A stretch of DNA of 64,000 bases from Cunninghamella blakesleeana (Eukaryota; Mucoromycota; Mucoromycetes; Mucorales; Cunninghamellaceae), in NCBI GenBank assembly GCA_017871115.1, contig JAFCIZ010000005.1, forward strand, positions 5,759,501 to 5,823,500, read 5' to 3'. A model generated the notes under the pieces. The model searched no databases and was not told the origin of the DNA. It saw only the letters and a list, made by a program, of their open reading frames with translations. Below, piece after piece: positions 1 to 9,339 of this stretch. Positions within the stretch are counted from its first letter, which is position 1, and every line of letters begins with the position of its first letter. The position numbers were made by a program, and so were the translations under genes.

Positions 1-2
1 AT

Positions 3-155
3 CATTCGCCGCTAAAATGGTTAATTGAATCGCCAAAAGCTACTGGAATTGTTGCAAGATGGATCACATATTTGGCCGATTATGAATTTGAAATCAAATA
101 TAGGGCTGGAAGAAAACAAGAAGCTGCCGATTTTCTTTCAAGACTAGGCTACTAA
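3..155 (+). CDS. Ty3/gypsy Pol, RNase H C-terminal end (partial)
   Basis: The window opens inside an ORF that ends with TAA at 153-155. The translated tail contains ARWITYLADYEFEIKYRAG followed by ADFLSRLGY, the typical end of a Ty3/gypsy RNase H domain (family consensus RW...L..Y.F.I.YR.G...ADALSR). The 5' part of the element (gag, protease, reverse transcriptase) lies outside the window. The integrase ORF downstream is in the same frame, with stops at 153-155 and 402-404 between them, so this is either a split pol gene or an inactive copy. Recognition of the family is firm; activity cannot be judged. Confidence 0.85.
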   Translation, partial: HSPLKWLIESPKATGIVARWITYLADYEFEIKYRAGRKQEAADFLSRLGY

Positions 156-428
156 AATAACAAAATGCAAAAATATAAATACATATATATATATATATAT
201 AAAAAAAAAAAAAAAAAAAAAAAACAAAAAACAAAAAACAAACAAAAAAAAAAAAAAAAAATTCAATTACTTACCAATCGACCAAGTTTTGCTGAAGTCG
301 TAAAAAGCTGCATATATTCAGATAAATACAATATATATAACAACAATACAATCAACATAATCAACATAAATACTGAAACAATATTCAACAAACAATCTAA
401 TTAAAAATACACAACAAATAACAGCAAA
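156..428 (+). other. A-rich linker between RNase H and integrase ORFs
   Basis: This stretch holds an (AT)n run followed by two long A-rich runs (about 200-260). It is open in the pol frame from 156 to a TAA at 402-404, and 405-428 then runs openly into the integrase ATG. The lysine/asparagine-rich translation has no recognisable domain. It may be a linker between the two pol parts, or simply decayed sequence. Confidence 0.5.
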
Positions 429-1742
429 ATGGAACAAATCAAAATCGACTTGATAAAAAATTATTTAACAACACTAAAATTACCTGATAACATCACCAAA
501 AAGGAAAAGAATTATTTACAAAAACATTCCCATAAATTTATATTACATAATAACGATCTATACAGATACAACATCAACTTGCAGACGATCAGAAAAGTTT
601 TGAATAAAGATCAAGTTTCAGAAGCACTATACATGCATCATCAACATCCATTAGGAGGACACATGGGGTATCACAACACCTTATTTAAACTTGCAAACCA
701 TTATTATTGGGAAAACATGACAAAAGATGTACAAAACTATGTCAAAAACTGCAGTAGATGTCAAACCACAGGACCTGCCAAACATAACGAATTGTTACAT
801 CCTATTCCAACTTCATCTAAACCTTTTTTCCAATGGGCATTAGATGTCAAACACATCTCTACTTCTAAAAATGGATATAGATATATAGTTGCTGGTATTG
901 ATTATCTAACTAAATGGGTTGAAGCTCGAGCATTAAAGTTTCAAACTGCAGCCGAGATTGCTTTATTTATTTATGAAGATATCATATGTCGCCATGGTAC
1001 ACCGCATATAATTATAACTGATAATGGAAAACCATTTATAGGTGATCTAATCAAGAAAGTCTGTTTCTATTATAAAATTCATCACAAGACCATAAGCGTT
1101 GGAAATTCACAAGCGAATGGGCTGATAGAAAAGTTTAATTCCACGTTAGGTGCTATTCTAAAGAAGCTAAATAATAAGGAAAAACAAGTATGGGATCAAT
1201 ATCTACCTTCTGTTTTATTTGCTTATAGGACTATTAAACAAAAATCAACAAATTACTCTCCATTTTATTTGACTTACGGTTATGAAGCAAAGACACCTTA
1301 TGATACAATCATAAATATACCTTTGGAAATAAACTCTGCAAGTTTTCAAAATCAGCTAAGGGAACGCGCCACAAAAGAATTATTAACACTGAAACGAATA
1401 AGAGAAGACGCTGCAGAATTTATACAAAAATCCCAAAAGAATCAAAAGAAGGCTATTGATAAGAAGATAAATAATCAAAAGAAAGAATGGAAGCCGCCTT
1501 TTAGAACCGGTGATATTGTTATGATGTATGTTGGAAGAAAACCAAACTCTTGGGGTGGAAAAATATCTGACAACTGGAAAGGCAAATATATTATTCATCA
1601 ATGTTTAGGCAAAGGAACATATCTGATAAAAGAATTCAACGTGACCAACACTAAACTAAGAAGGATACACGGAAATAAATTAAAGTTATTACAGATGCCT
1701 GATGTATTTTGGATTGACTTTTCCAAAAAGACAATCGTTTAA
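429..1742 (+). CDS. Ty3/gypsy-type integrase
   Basis: This 437-residue ORF is a retroviral-type integrase. The N-terminal zinc-binding module (HHCC type) is visible at residues 69-111: histidines around HHQHPLGGHMGYHN, then the pair CSRC. The catalytic core carries Asp in WALDVKHI, Asp in IIITDNGKPF and Glu in NGLIEKFN, the D,D-35-E triad. A basic C-terminal part with NWKGKYIIHQCLGKGTYLI resembles the GPY/F-type module of gypsy integrases. The ATG follows an in-frame stop at 402-404, so it is taken as the ORF start, but in the intact element this was probably part of Pol. The core motifs look intact. Confidence 0.9.
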   Translation: MEQIKIDLIKNYLTTLKLPDNITKKEKNYLQKHSHKFILHNNDLYRYNINLQTIRKVLNKDQVSEALYMHHQHPLGGHMGYHNTLFKLANHYYWENMTKDVQNYVKNCSRCQTTGPAKHNELLHPIPTSSKPFFQWALDVKHISTSKNGYRYIVAGIDYLTKWVEARALKFQTAAEIALFIYEDIICRHGTPHIIITDNGKPFIGDLIKKVCFYYKIHHKTISVGNSQANGLIEKFNSTLGAILKKLNNKEKQVWDQYLPSVLFAYRTIKQKSTNYSPFYLTYGYEAKTPYDTIINIPLEINSASFQNQLRERATKELLTLKRIREDAAEFIQKSQKNQKKAIDKKINNQKKEWKPPFRTGDIVMMYVGRKPNSWGGKISDNWKGKYIIHQCLGKGTYLIKEFNVTNTKLRRIHGNKLKLLQMPDVFWIDFSKKTIV

Positions 1743-1766
1743 AGAAAAAAAAAAAAAGGTTAAAAA

Positions 1767-1800
<34 letters not shown>

Positions 1801-1908
1801 TATAATGATAAAACAAAAAGGAGAAAAATTGAACTTCCGAAAAAAAAAAAAAAAAACTATAAATAAGGAAAAAATTGTACTATATAATTTTTTACTTTTC
1901 AAGCAAAA
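1743..1908 (+). repeat. Poly-A and (TA)n run after integrase
   Basis: Directly after the integrase stop there is an A-rich stretch with an (AT)n microsatellite near 1784-1804 and a second A-run near 1841-1855. No coding signal is seen. Confidence 0.6.
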
Positions 1909-2468
1909 ATGGCTCCTCCAAATCAAGACACCTCTTTAAACATGATTATTATTCCTAATAATGAACTCTCTCAAGAAAATTCTGTAGATATACACGAAAT
2001 GGAAGATATCTTAAGTGAACTTGTACCTATAACAGAACCCGTTGATCTTAATTTTTAACTCCTGAATTATTATATTGGCTTAATACGGATGTAACTATGA
2101 ATGGTTGGATAAAAGTTCAAATTCAAGAAAATTACAAGAAGCTGTTTGATGTTTTATTTAATGAACAAAAGCTACGTTGGGAAAAAGAAAATCTAGTAGA
2201 TAATTGTATTATTCCTCAAGCCTTGGAATACATACATAAAAATTGTGAACATCCTGACGTAATTGGTTATCAAAAATACGTGAAAACTAGAAGGGAAATA
2301 TTGAAAGAACTTTTTGTTAGTGGTACATGCTTTGAATTTGATAATGCATTAATAAGAAGAATAATTAACCTTGATTCCTGGACACATGAAAAAGATGCGG
2401 TGACATCTAAATCCTGGTGGAGGGATGTTATGTTCTGGCTAAACCTCCCATATTTGGGCAAGGCTTAA
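1909..2468 (+). pseudogene. Unrecognised ORF, split by a one-base frameshift
   Basis: Two ORFs lie here: 1909-2058 (49 codons, starting MAPPNQDTSLN) and 2097-2468 (123 codons, ending WLNLPYLGKA). The second frame is already open upstream of its ATG and reads LTPELLYWLNTDVTMNGW, beginning right at the T-run at 2052-2056 where the first ORF stops. A one-base change in that run would join them into one protein of about 187 residues. No known domain was recognised; the composition is ordinary and soluble, with a tryptophan-rich C-terminus. It lies between the integrase and the repeat copy at 2640-3090, so it may be an extra ORF of the retroelement or a separate gene. It is called broken because of the frameshift, but a sequence error in the homopolymer is equally possible. 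Confidence 0.5.
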
Positions 2469-2639
2469 CTATAATCTTATTTTATATATATACATATAGG
2501 TATATATATCCCATTTAAACTCAGTATAGATATATATATATACTCTCTTATATATATGCACTAGCATATATATATCAATGATTGGTATTTAAAATTCAAA
2601 TCCTTTTTATATAAATACTCGACAATTTTTATTTTATTT
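2469..2639. other. AT-rich spacer
   Basis: Short spacer with several (TA)n tracts between the unknown ORF and repeat copy A1. Nothing else is seen. Confidence 0.5.
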
Positions 2640-3090
2640 TTGAAAAATCAGTTAATAACAAGTTAATTTTAAATAAAAGAACTTATATTATAACCAATAA
2701 GTCTATTAACTCATCTTTTTAGCTAAAGATTATTTTTATTTTATATTAATATTGTTGATTACTATCCAATATTACTTTATATTATTTTATTATAATAATC
2801 GTTGATCTTTATCCGATATTATACTTATTTTATTTTAATTTTATTACTTTGTTTATATAATTGTTGATCTTTATCCAATTATATAATTTATTTTATTTTA
2901 CTTTATTATTTTATTTTTATTTTAAACTATCGATCTAAACTAAGTTGTATCTACTTATAAAACAAGATACTGGTGCTCACTGACAACTAAACTAAACTAC
3001 AAAGCTATCTACTTTCCAAAACCATAAAAGGAAATTCTACTTTTACAACAACCAAAAATTTACACAACACACAACATAACCAAAAACCCA
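2640..3090 (+). repeat. Dispersed repeat A, copy 1 (LTR-like?)
   Basis: This copy shares several blocks, in the same order and orientation, with 62780-63070, and its core with 61160-61310 and 63606-63740. The most conserved core is CTTATAAAACAAG followed by a GGTGCTCACTGG-like stretch (about 2953-2984); about 80 bases later comes a shared block built on CTCATTTTTAAAAAATAAAT, then CCAAAA-type A/C-rich sequence. The position just beyond a gypsy integrase suggests a 3' LTR or LTR fragment, but I could not define TG...CA ends. It sits about 150 bp from the 3' end of the tRNA-Ile gene. Confidence 0.6.
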
Positions 3091-3241
3091 CATAACAACA
3101 ACTAAAATAATCCACAACACAATTAAAATAAATCCACGGCAGTTCATTTCTCATTTTTAAAAAATAAATTTTCACCAAAATCCACATAACAACACTTTAA
3201 AAAAATTCAAAAAAAATATCGTTAACAAATGATAAAAAAAT

Positions 3242-3335
3242 TGCCCCATACGAGGGTCGAACTCGTGATCTTTGCGTGACCTTATATAGTTTGTATACTA
3301 TAAGCACAATGCTTTAACCACTAAGCCAATGGGGC
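3242..3335 (-). tRNA. tRNA-Ile(UAU) with a 21-nt intron
   Basis: Read on the minus strand, the acceptor arms GCCCCAT and ATGGGGC pair perfectly, with A as discriminator base. The D-arm GCTT...AAGC, the anticodon stem TTGTG/CGCAA and the T-arm ACGAG-TTCGACC-CTCGT all form. Anticodon TAT is followed by A37, then a 21-nt intron (GTATAC...AAGGTC), and the loop closes with A38. An intron just after position 37 is the canonical eukaryotic site, and tRNA-Ile(UAU) also carries an intron in yeast. The repeat A core lies on its 3' side. Confidence 0.93.
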
Positions 3336-4352
3336 TGTATCTGCGTAGGGTTTTTTTTTTCAAATCATCAAATTAAAATTATAAACGACAAAAATTCAAT
3401 AAACAGACTTGAAAATCGGGTGCTGAATAGACATATTTTTTTCATTTTAAAGAAAATTGTTTTAAAAACCTTTTTTTTTATTTATTATTATTTTTTAAAT
3501 ATATCTTTACATTTAAATTATTATATAATTATAAGCCATAACGCAGTATTTAAATATTATACAGCCATATTACATAATTTTTATATATGATACTATATTT
3601 CAAAATTATATTATCTCAATAGTCATCTCTAAAATTATGTATAAACTATTATACACCGTTTATATAATATTTAGATGTTAAATTTAATTTAATTGTAATG
3701 AGCCTTTGTATTTCAACTATTATACAATATGTTATAAATTATTCAATTTTTTTAATATTATAGAAATTATTTTGTCTTACACATTTTATACACGTAGTAC
3801 TATTTTTAAAAAAAATACATCATTTGAAGAATTAACTCGATGTATTTTGAACAATTCTATAGTATTTTATTTATTTAAAAATAAGAAAGTCATTTTCGTT
3901 ATTTATGTTTTTGAATAATCGTCTATATTTAGATATTCATCTTAGTGTTTTTTTTTATTTTGCAAAAACCATACCGTGTAACCCCATTTTTTATTTTCTT
4001 TTGGAGTATAAGCTTCACTTATTTATACTAAAATTGTTTTTTATTATTTTTTACTTCATATACAAAAGACTATCATTTTTATTTTTATTTATTTATAAAA
4101 AGGTATTTATTTGTTAAATATATGAATAGGCTAGTGTTCTGGGGTACATTATATATCATGACAATGGTGTGAAAATAAAAATAAAATTATAAACCTAAAC
4201 ATATATGTATATATATGTTATTTATTAGTAATTCCTTATCCTTTCTTTTCCAAATAGATACATCATAATTTTACATTTTTATTTTTAAAAAATAAGTTTT
4301 TTATTGTATGAATAAATAAGCTGTTGATACAAAAAAGATTTATTAATATTAC

Positions 4353-4383
<31 letters not shown>

Positions 4384-4499
4384 TTTGTTATGAGTGAGAA
4401 AGAAATAAAAGTAATGATGATGATGTTGATGATGATGCTATTACGTTTATTTTTTAATATTATTTATAGTAGAGGGAATCATGATTGATAGTTTTTCTT
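3336..4499. other. AT-rich intergenic region, no gene seen
   Basis: More than 1 kb of T/A-rich DNA. Short ORFs occur (3706-3918, 3905-4117) but consist mainly of Phe/Ile/Lys/Tyr codons from AT-rich sequence and match no domain. A (TA)n tract lies near 4352-4380 and a short GATGAT run near 4415-4438. The right end is the 3' flank of the sorting nexin gene. Confidence 0.6.
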
Positions 4500-6848
4500 T
4501 TAAACCGGCTCTGGTATTTGGTCAATTTCTGACTTGACTTCATTCCAGGAATCCAAATTCTAAAGAAATAATAATAAAATAAAAATTAAATTGAGTACGA
4601 GCAATCTTTTTTTTTTTTTGGTATTTGTATATATTATATCTCTTTATGGAAAAATATTTTACCTGTTGGCAATAACGAATATGAGCTTTAGCATATGCAA
4701 TTAGCATTTCTTTTAAATCCTTAATTTTTTCTTGTTGGAATCTATCTAAATCTGCTTGTACATCCTTTGAAATACCGTAAAGATCATTACGCGTGATTTC
4801 TAAAGCTTCTTCAAGCTAATATAAAATAGAATAAGGAAAGCGAGAAAAATAAGCTTTATTACATATGATTTCATAATTTTTTTTTCTTTTTTCACTTAAT
4901 GATTTTTATTTACTTACAACAGCAATAGCATCTTTTGTTTTTCCAATTTGATTCCGCCTTGTTGCAACAGGGTCTACATCAATTAAACCTTGTAAAGTAT
5001 GACCAACAGCGTTTACCATTTGCATAGGACCAGACCAAGTGTTTCTCGAACGACGTTTAGTAGAGTAATTAGTTGTTGAGGTGACAGAACTTCTTCTTTG
5101 TGGTTGTTGTTGTTGAGGATCATTATTATTGTTATTAGTATGGTGAGAAGCATAGGGATTGTTATCAAGGACAGAACTATTTTGTGATTGTTGATGATGA
5201 TTGATTGCATCTCCATTAGCATCTACTGTTCCATTATTAAGTTCATCAATATCCACGGCATTATGGCCGATTGTATGTTCTCTTGCGAGAGCTTCTTCTA
5301 ATCGACGAGCTTCCCCTTCCATTTCTGATAATATGTCTAAAGATTCTTGTTTATTTTGTAATGATGATTCAATGGCTTCTACTTGAGCATGTTTCATATG
5401 ACGAAATTTAAGAACTTGTTTAATAGTTTGAGCAAATTGGGCATATTCTTGTATTGGTTCAGCAAAATCGCCTTCCAACATAGTCACCTATGTCAAATAA
5501 TAAAGGTAGAATAAGTATATTATCGTTAATATTTTTTATTTTATTATTATCGTTATTTTTATAATTTTTTATTGTTATTATCATTACCATTTCTCCTGTA
5601 TTTGAATAAGAAGCATCCACTGCTTGGCCAATTTTTTCGATAGCGTTAGCAAGTTCGCCTTCTTCATTTAAACTAAACCCATTGTAAACAGCACCAAGTT
5701 CTGCATAATCATTTGCTAGTTCTAGAATAGAATGAAATGAAATGAAAAAAAAAAATATATATATATAAGGTGGTATAAAGAAATAAACAAATAAATAAAA
5801 TATAATAACTTTCCGACATATTATTCCTTTTTATTACTATTATTATTTTTATTAATTTTTAATATACCTCCTAAACGACGTATCACTTTGCGTTGACTTT
5901 TTTCCAGATTATTATTCATATAATTGGCAATACGATAAGTAAACTGTTCAGATTCTTCAAACTTTGTATCAGGGTTCTTAAGTATATAAGCTGCTGAAGG
6001 AGTAGGTATCAAGTGACTAGTAAGAATATTATTATTGGTACCATGTGTAGTTACTGTATTATTATGGACTGTTAATTGTAAAGGATTTTTTGGCAGAACA
6101 GATAATGGAGGGGAATGAAGAACATCAGACTAAAAATAAAGTAGTATATTGTTCTAGTTAATCTTCCTTTCTTTCTTTCTTCGTTTTATTATTTTTCAAT
6201 TTCTTTTCAATTTTTCTTTTTTTACCCAAGGCACTCCACTTTCTAAAAACCGATGAAAAACATGATCCCGACCTAATACTGGATGCTTGGCAACACGATT
6301 TAAAAAGGTTTGTAACATTCGTTTTCTTTTTTCTATCATCGGCAAGTCATCTTTAACGCGGGTTTGAAGTGCTGCATAATCAACTAGGGTATTTTAATAC
6401 ATGATAAAATAAATAAAATAGAGAACAACGTCAATAATTATTTTCTTTCTTTCTTTTCAATATTTTCCTTTCTTAATACCTAAAGAATGTTTTTCTGGTA
6501 TTGGTGGCACAATTACTGTTGGATGAAGTTTAGATAATGATTTACAAAGGGATTCAAATTCGCTATATCGATGTTTTGTTTCTAAATTCTATATAAAAAT
6601 AAATAATTTACAATGGTGGTTATAAATAAATTGTCCTTATTCTATTTTGTTCTTTGTCTTCTCCCTCTCTTTCTTTCTTTCTTTCTTTCTTTTTTTTTTA
6701 CCACTAAACGAATATTATAGGTTATATATGATTTTCCAGCAGGAGTATCAGATTGTTTCTGAGATCCCGTAATAAAAATAAAACTATCATTCGTAGATAA
6801 TAGCCGATTGATATTACAATTACATGAAGGACTATAAGAGGTTTGCAT
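4500..6848 (-). CDS. Sorting nexin Snx41/Atg20-like (PX-BAR)
   Basis: Eight exons on the minus strand give a protein of about 530 residues. The PX domain spans exons 1-2: KSYITYNIRLV, then TKHRYSEFESLCKSLSKL and VIVPPIPEKH, the PI3P-binding fold. Exon 3 (6233-6385) carries DDLPMIEKRKRMLQTFLNR and HPVLGRDHVFHRFLESGVPW, diagnostic of the Snx4/Snx41/Atg20 group. A BAR region follows in exons 4-8 (for example EPIQEYAQFAQTIKQVLKFR, 4918-5489), interrupted by a low-complexity N/Q/S-rich insert at about 5090-5220, as in fungal Atg20/Snx41. The start is the ATG at 6846-6848; the stop is TAA at 4500-4502. These proteins sort endosomal cargo to the Golgi and support selective autophagy. Snx41 versus Atg20 cannot be settled by eye. 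Confidence 0.88.
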
Positions 6849-7139
6849 TGGATCGAATTAGTTGATAAAAATAAAAATAAAAAATAATAAAATAAATTGA
6901 TATATAAAAAAAAAGTCTGGGAAAGAAAGAAAGAAAAAAAGAAGAGGAAGAAAGAATTTTTAAAAAAATTCAACTACTTTAAAAAATGGAGTTTAAAATT
7001 CTTTCCTTTTATTATATTTCTATTGTTATATTACTATACTATCATTTTTTATTTTTTTAAAAATATACTGACTAGCCTGTTACAAAAGGTATATTTTTTT
7101 TTTTATTGAAAATAAATTGTAATTAATTTTTACTATTAT
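6849..7139. other. Intergenic, purine/pyrimidine-rich tracts
   Basis: 5' flank of the sorting nexin gene. It contains a GAAAGAAA/GAGGAAGAAAG-type purine tract at about 6915-6956 and T-rich stretches. No gene is visible. Confidence 0.5.
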
Positions 7140-7480
7140 TATTATTATTAAACGTTATACTTAAAAGTAATAACATACTTTATATTACCTTCCGACTTAC
7201 CAAAGGTTTTATATTCGCTGATCTAACTTGGCAACAACCATATCTACAAATATTATATCTAATTAAATTAGTTTGGTTCCAAATAATTAAGGATGATAAT
7301 TGACAGAAAAAAACGATGGTATGATATTACCATTTATATATATATATATATGTTATGCAGCCTAAATAATTTTTTTTTTTTTTTTTTTTGAATAATTTCT
7401 TTTTTTAATTCATTTAATATGGTACTTAATTATTAACTGATAAATATATGATTGAAGGGTTGTGACAACATTTTTTTCAT
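7140..7480. repeat. Duplicated block X, copy 1
   Basis: Clearly similar to 12280-12600 in the same orientation. Shared landmarks in order are ACTTCCGACTTA-like sequence, AACTTGGCA, GGTTCCAAATAATTAAG/CAGTTCCAAATAATTAAG, ATAATTGACA, GATGGTAT and TTCATTTAATATG. On the minus strand copy 1 reads MVVAKLDQRI and copy 2 has the matching AAAKLNQQIYN, so X may be the 5' end of a decayed gene. Confidence 0.65.
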
Positions 7481-7949
7481 GGTACATATAAATGTAAATA
7501 TATATGATGACAGGAACTTAAAAAATTATCCTATTTTGAATTATTCTTATACATGTTGCAGCCAAGTATTCGCCATTGAGTCAGTTAATAAAATAGGACT
7601 AGAATATCTTGGTAAAGATTGAAATGTTTGCATAATACATGATATACATAGTAATCACAGATTAATAAAGAAAAAAAAAGCTATTGTAATATTGATTAAT
7701 TTATATACGCTGTAACTCTATTTCACTTATCAATTAACTATAAAAATTGAAATATAATAACTTGATAAAAATTGAGCAATTTGCAAAATAAAAAATATTT
7801 ATAATGATTATATATAATGACCATATTTTTTTTTAAAAAAAGAAAAAATAACATTTCAACTTTTCGTAACATCATAGCTTGTGTAGCAATAAAGATTATA
7901 TTTATGTAAATACTTAATGATTATATTCCTTTTGTTTGTACTAGCAGAT

Positions 7950-8540
7950 TTTGATATCAATGAATGGGACCGTAAAGTAGTATTTCCTTCCAATCCAGGT
8001 ATACATTGCATGGAATACCATTGCCTTTTAATACCGACACATCATTTATTTTTCGGATAAGGTACGTTAAAGACGTCTTCAACAGAAAGCATATTTTCAT
8101 ACTTTTTAAGGTTATTTCTTGAAAAATCAATTGTAATTTTCTCGGTATCAAAATCTAACTTGTCTTTCTTTTTCTTATCTGTTCTGAATAAAGCAAATAA
8201 GTAATGAATAAAGTCGGTGGTATATCTTTTATTTTTTTTTAGAAATTAAAAAACTATATCACTGTAAAGAATTTGATAAATTAATATCGGATGATGGCTG
8301 TTTTTTATTCAAAATATTAATATTGTTTACTGATGACTTTATATAATAATCATTTATAAAGTAAAAAATATTCTTCTAATGTATAACTTCATTTATAATA
8401 ACTCTATTAACCCAATTATATTTCCTTGAATTAACAATTTTACATAGCCTCTTGTTTGGCTTGTTAACAACTCTAAGGTTTTCATAAGATAATTCAACAA
8501 TAGCGAAGACAAATTCATAATCCCTATGGTAGTAAAATAT
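7950..8540 (-). pseudogene. Decayed copy of an unrecognised gene family (copy 1)
   Basis: Minus-strand coding relics appear in order, with stops or frame changes between them: YEFVFAIVELSYENLRVVNK (about 8520-8460), then YFINDYYIKSSVNNIN and KKQPSSDINL (about 8350-8275), DFSRNNLKKYENMLSVEDVF (about 8140-8060), and after a frame change KGNGIPCNVYLDWKE (about 8020-7975). The second relic is matched by copy 3 (YTSLINDYYTKLSLDNIN, KKQPLSDINF), and the last two by plus-strand copy 2 (FAKNNLKKC and WDGSLCNTYLNWS). Similarity at protein level between diverged copies shows a real former gene. I do not recognise the function. From memory, not checked, large uncharacterised gene families of this general kind occur in Mucorales. 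Confidence 0.6.
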
Positions 8541-8680
8541 ATAATTAAAAAAAAAATAAATTGATAAAATAAATAATTAAAAAATATAAATTGATAAAAT
8601 AAATGGGTTGATAAATAAAATACATTCAGAGTTTTAATTTCTTCTTTTCTTTTTCTTTTTTTTTTCCAGCTATTTATATT
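8200..8680. repeat. Duplicated block Y, copy 1
   Basis: Directly repeated at 11770-12245. Landmarks include AATAATGAATAAAGT, TTAATATC..GAT..TGG.TGTTTTTTATCC, ATAATCATTTATAA, TTCTTGAATTA-like sequence, GGTTTTCATA and ATTCAGAGTTTTAATTTCTT. It overlaps the minus-strand relics of pseudogene copies 1 and 3, so it is part of the same duplicated unit. Confidence 0.65.
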
Positions 8681-9339
8681 ATTGTTATTATATAATTACT
8701 GTGTGTTTCTGGTAAGGTATATTTTTATTAAAATTATAAATGAGAGCTTGCAGTTATGTTTATAATGATTAGGAGGGCTATATTAATTATCATTTATTGT
8801 TTTGTATGTAGAACGATTTAATGTAAAGTAAAAAGTAAAAATAAAATATAATAAAAATTTATGGTAAAGAGAAATTAAAAAATAGAAAAATGTAAAGATC
8901 ATAAAACTTATATGTAAATAAATTTTAAAGTCAGTGGGATAAATTGTTATAAAATGGGTTACAAAAAATTTATATATGTTATGTAAAAAAAAAATGGTTA
9001 TCATTTTTTGATTAAAAAACACATACAGTTACTTTAGGTCAAAGTCATTTCATTACTTATTCCACAAAGAATACCTGTAAATATCATTACAACAAAACTC
9101 AAAGAAAGGTAAGATATAAATTTTAGATATAATAACTTATATATGTATGCGTATTCAATTTTTTACCTTCTATATATTTATATAAATATTTATTTATAAA
9201 ATCTAAAAGCCAAAAATCTGAAGTAAGTGATTTTTTAACTTTCTATACACAGTTTTAACTGAACGTATTGACTAAATCTTTTTATTTATTTATTTATATT
9301 ACAATAATTATATTGTTGTCATTTATTAGTGTGGAAAAT
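8681..9339. other. Intergenic between inverted pseudogene copies
   Basis: AT-rich DNA between the minus-strand relic (ending near 8540) and the plus-strand relic (starting near 9340). The frame on the minus strand at 8783-9022 is Phe/Ile/Tyr-rich and not convincing. No other signal was found. Confidence 0.5.

Noticed and set aside
165..404. ORF rich in Lys, Tyr and Ile in front of integrase
   Set aside because: Mostly translated poly-A and (AT)n; no domain. Kept only as linker sequence.
3005..3187. Minus-strand ORF with Cys/Val stretch over repeat A1
   Set aside because: Falls inside a dispersed repeat; not conserved as protein in the other copies.
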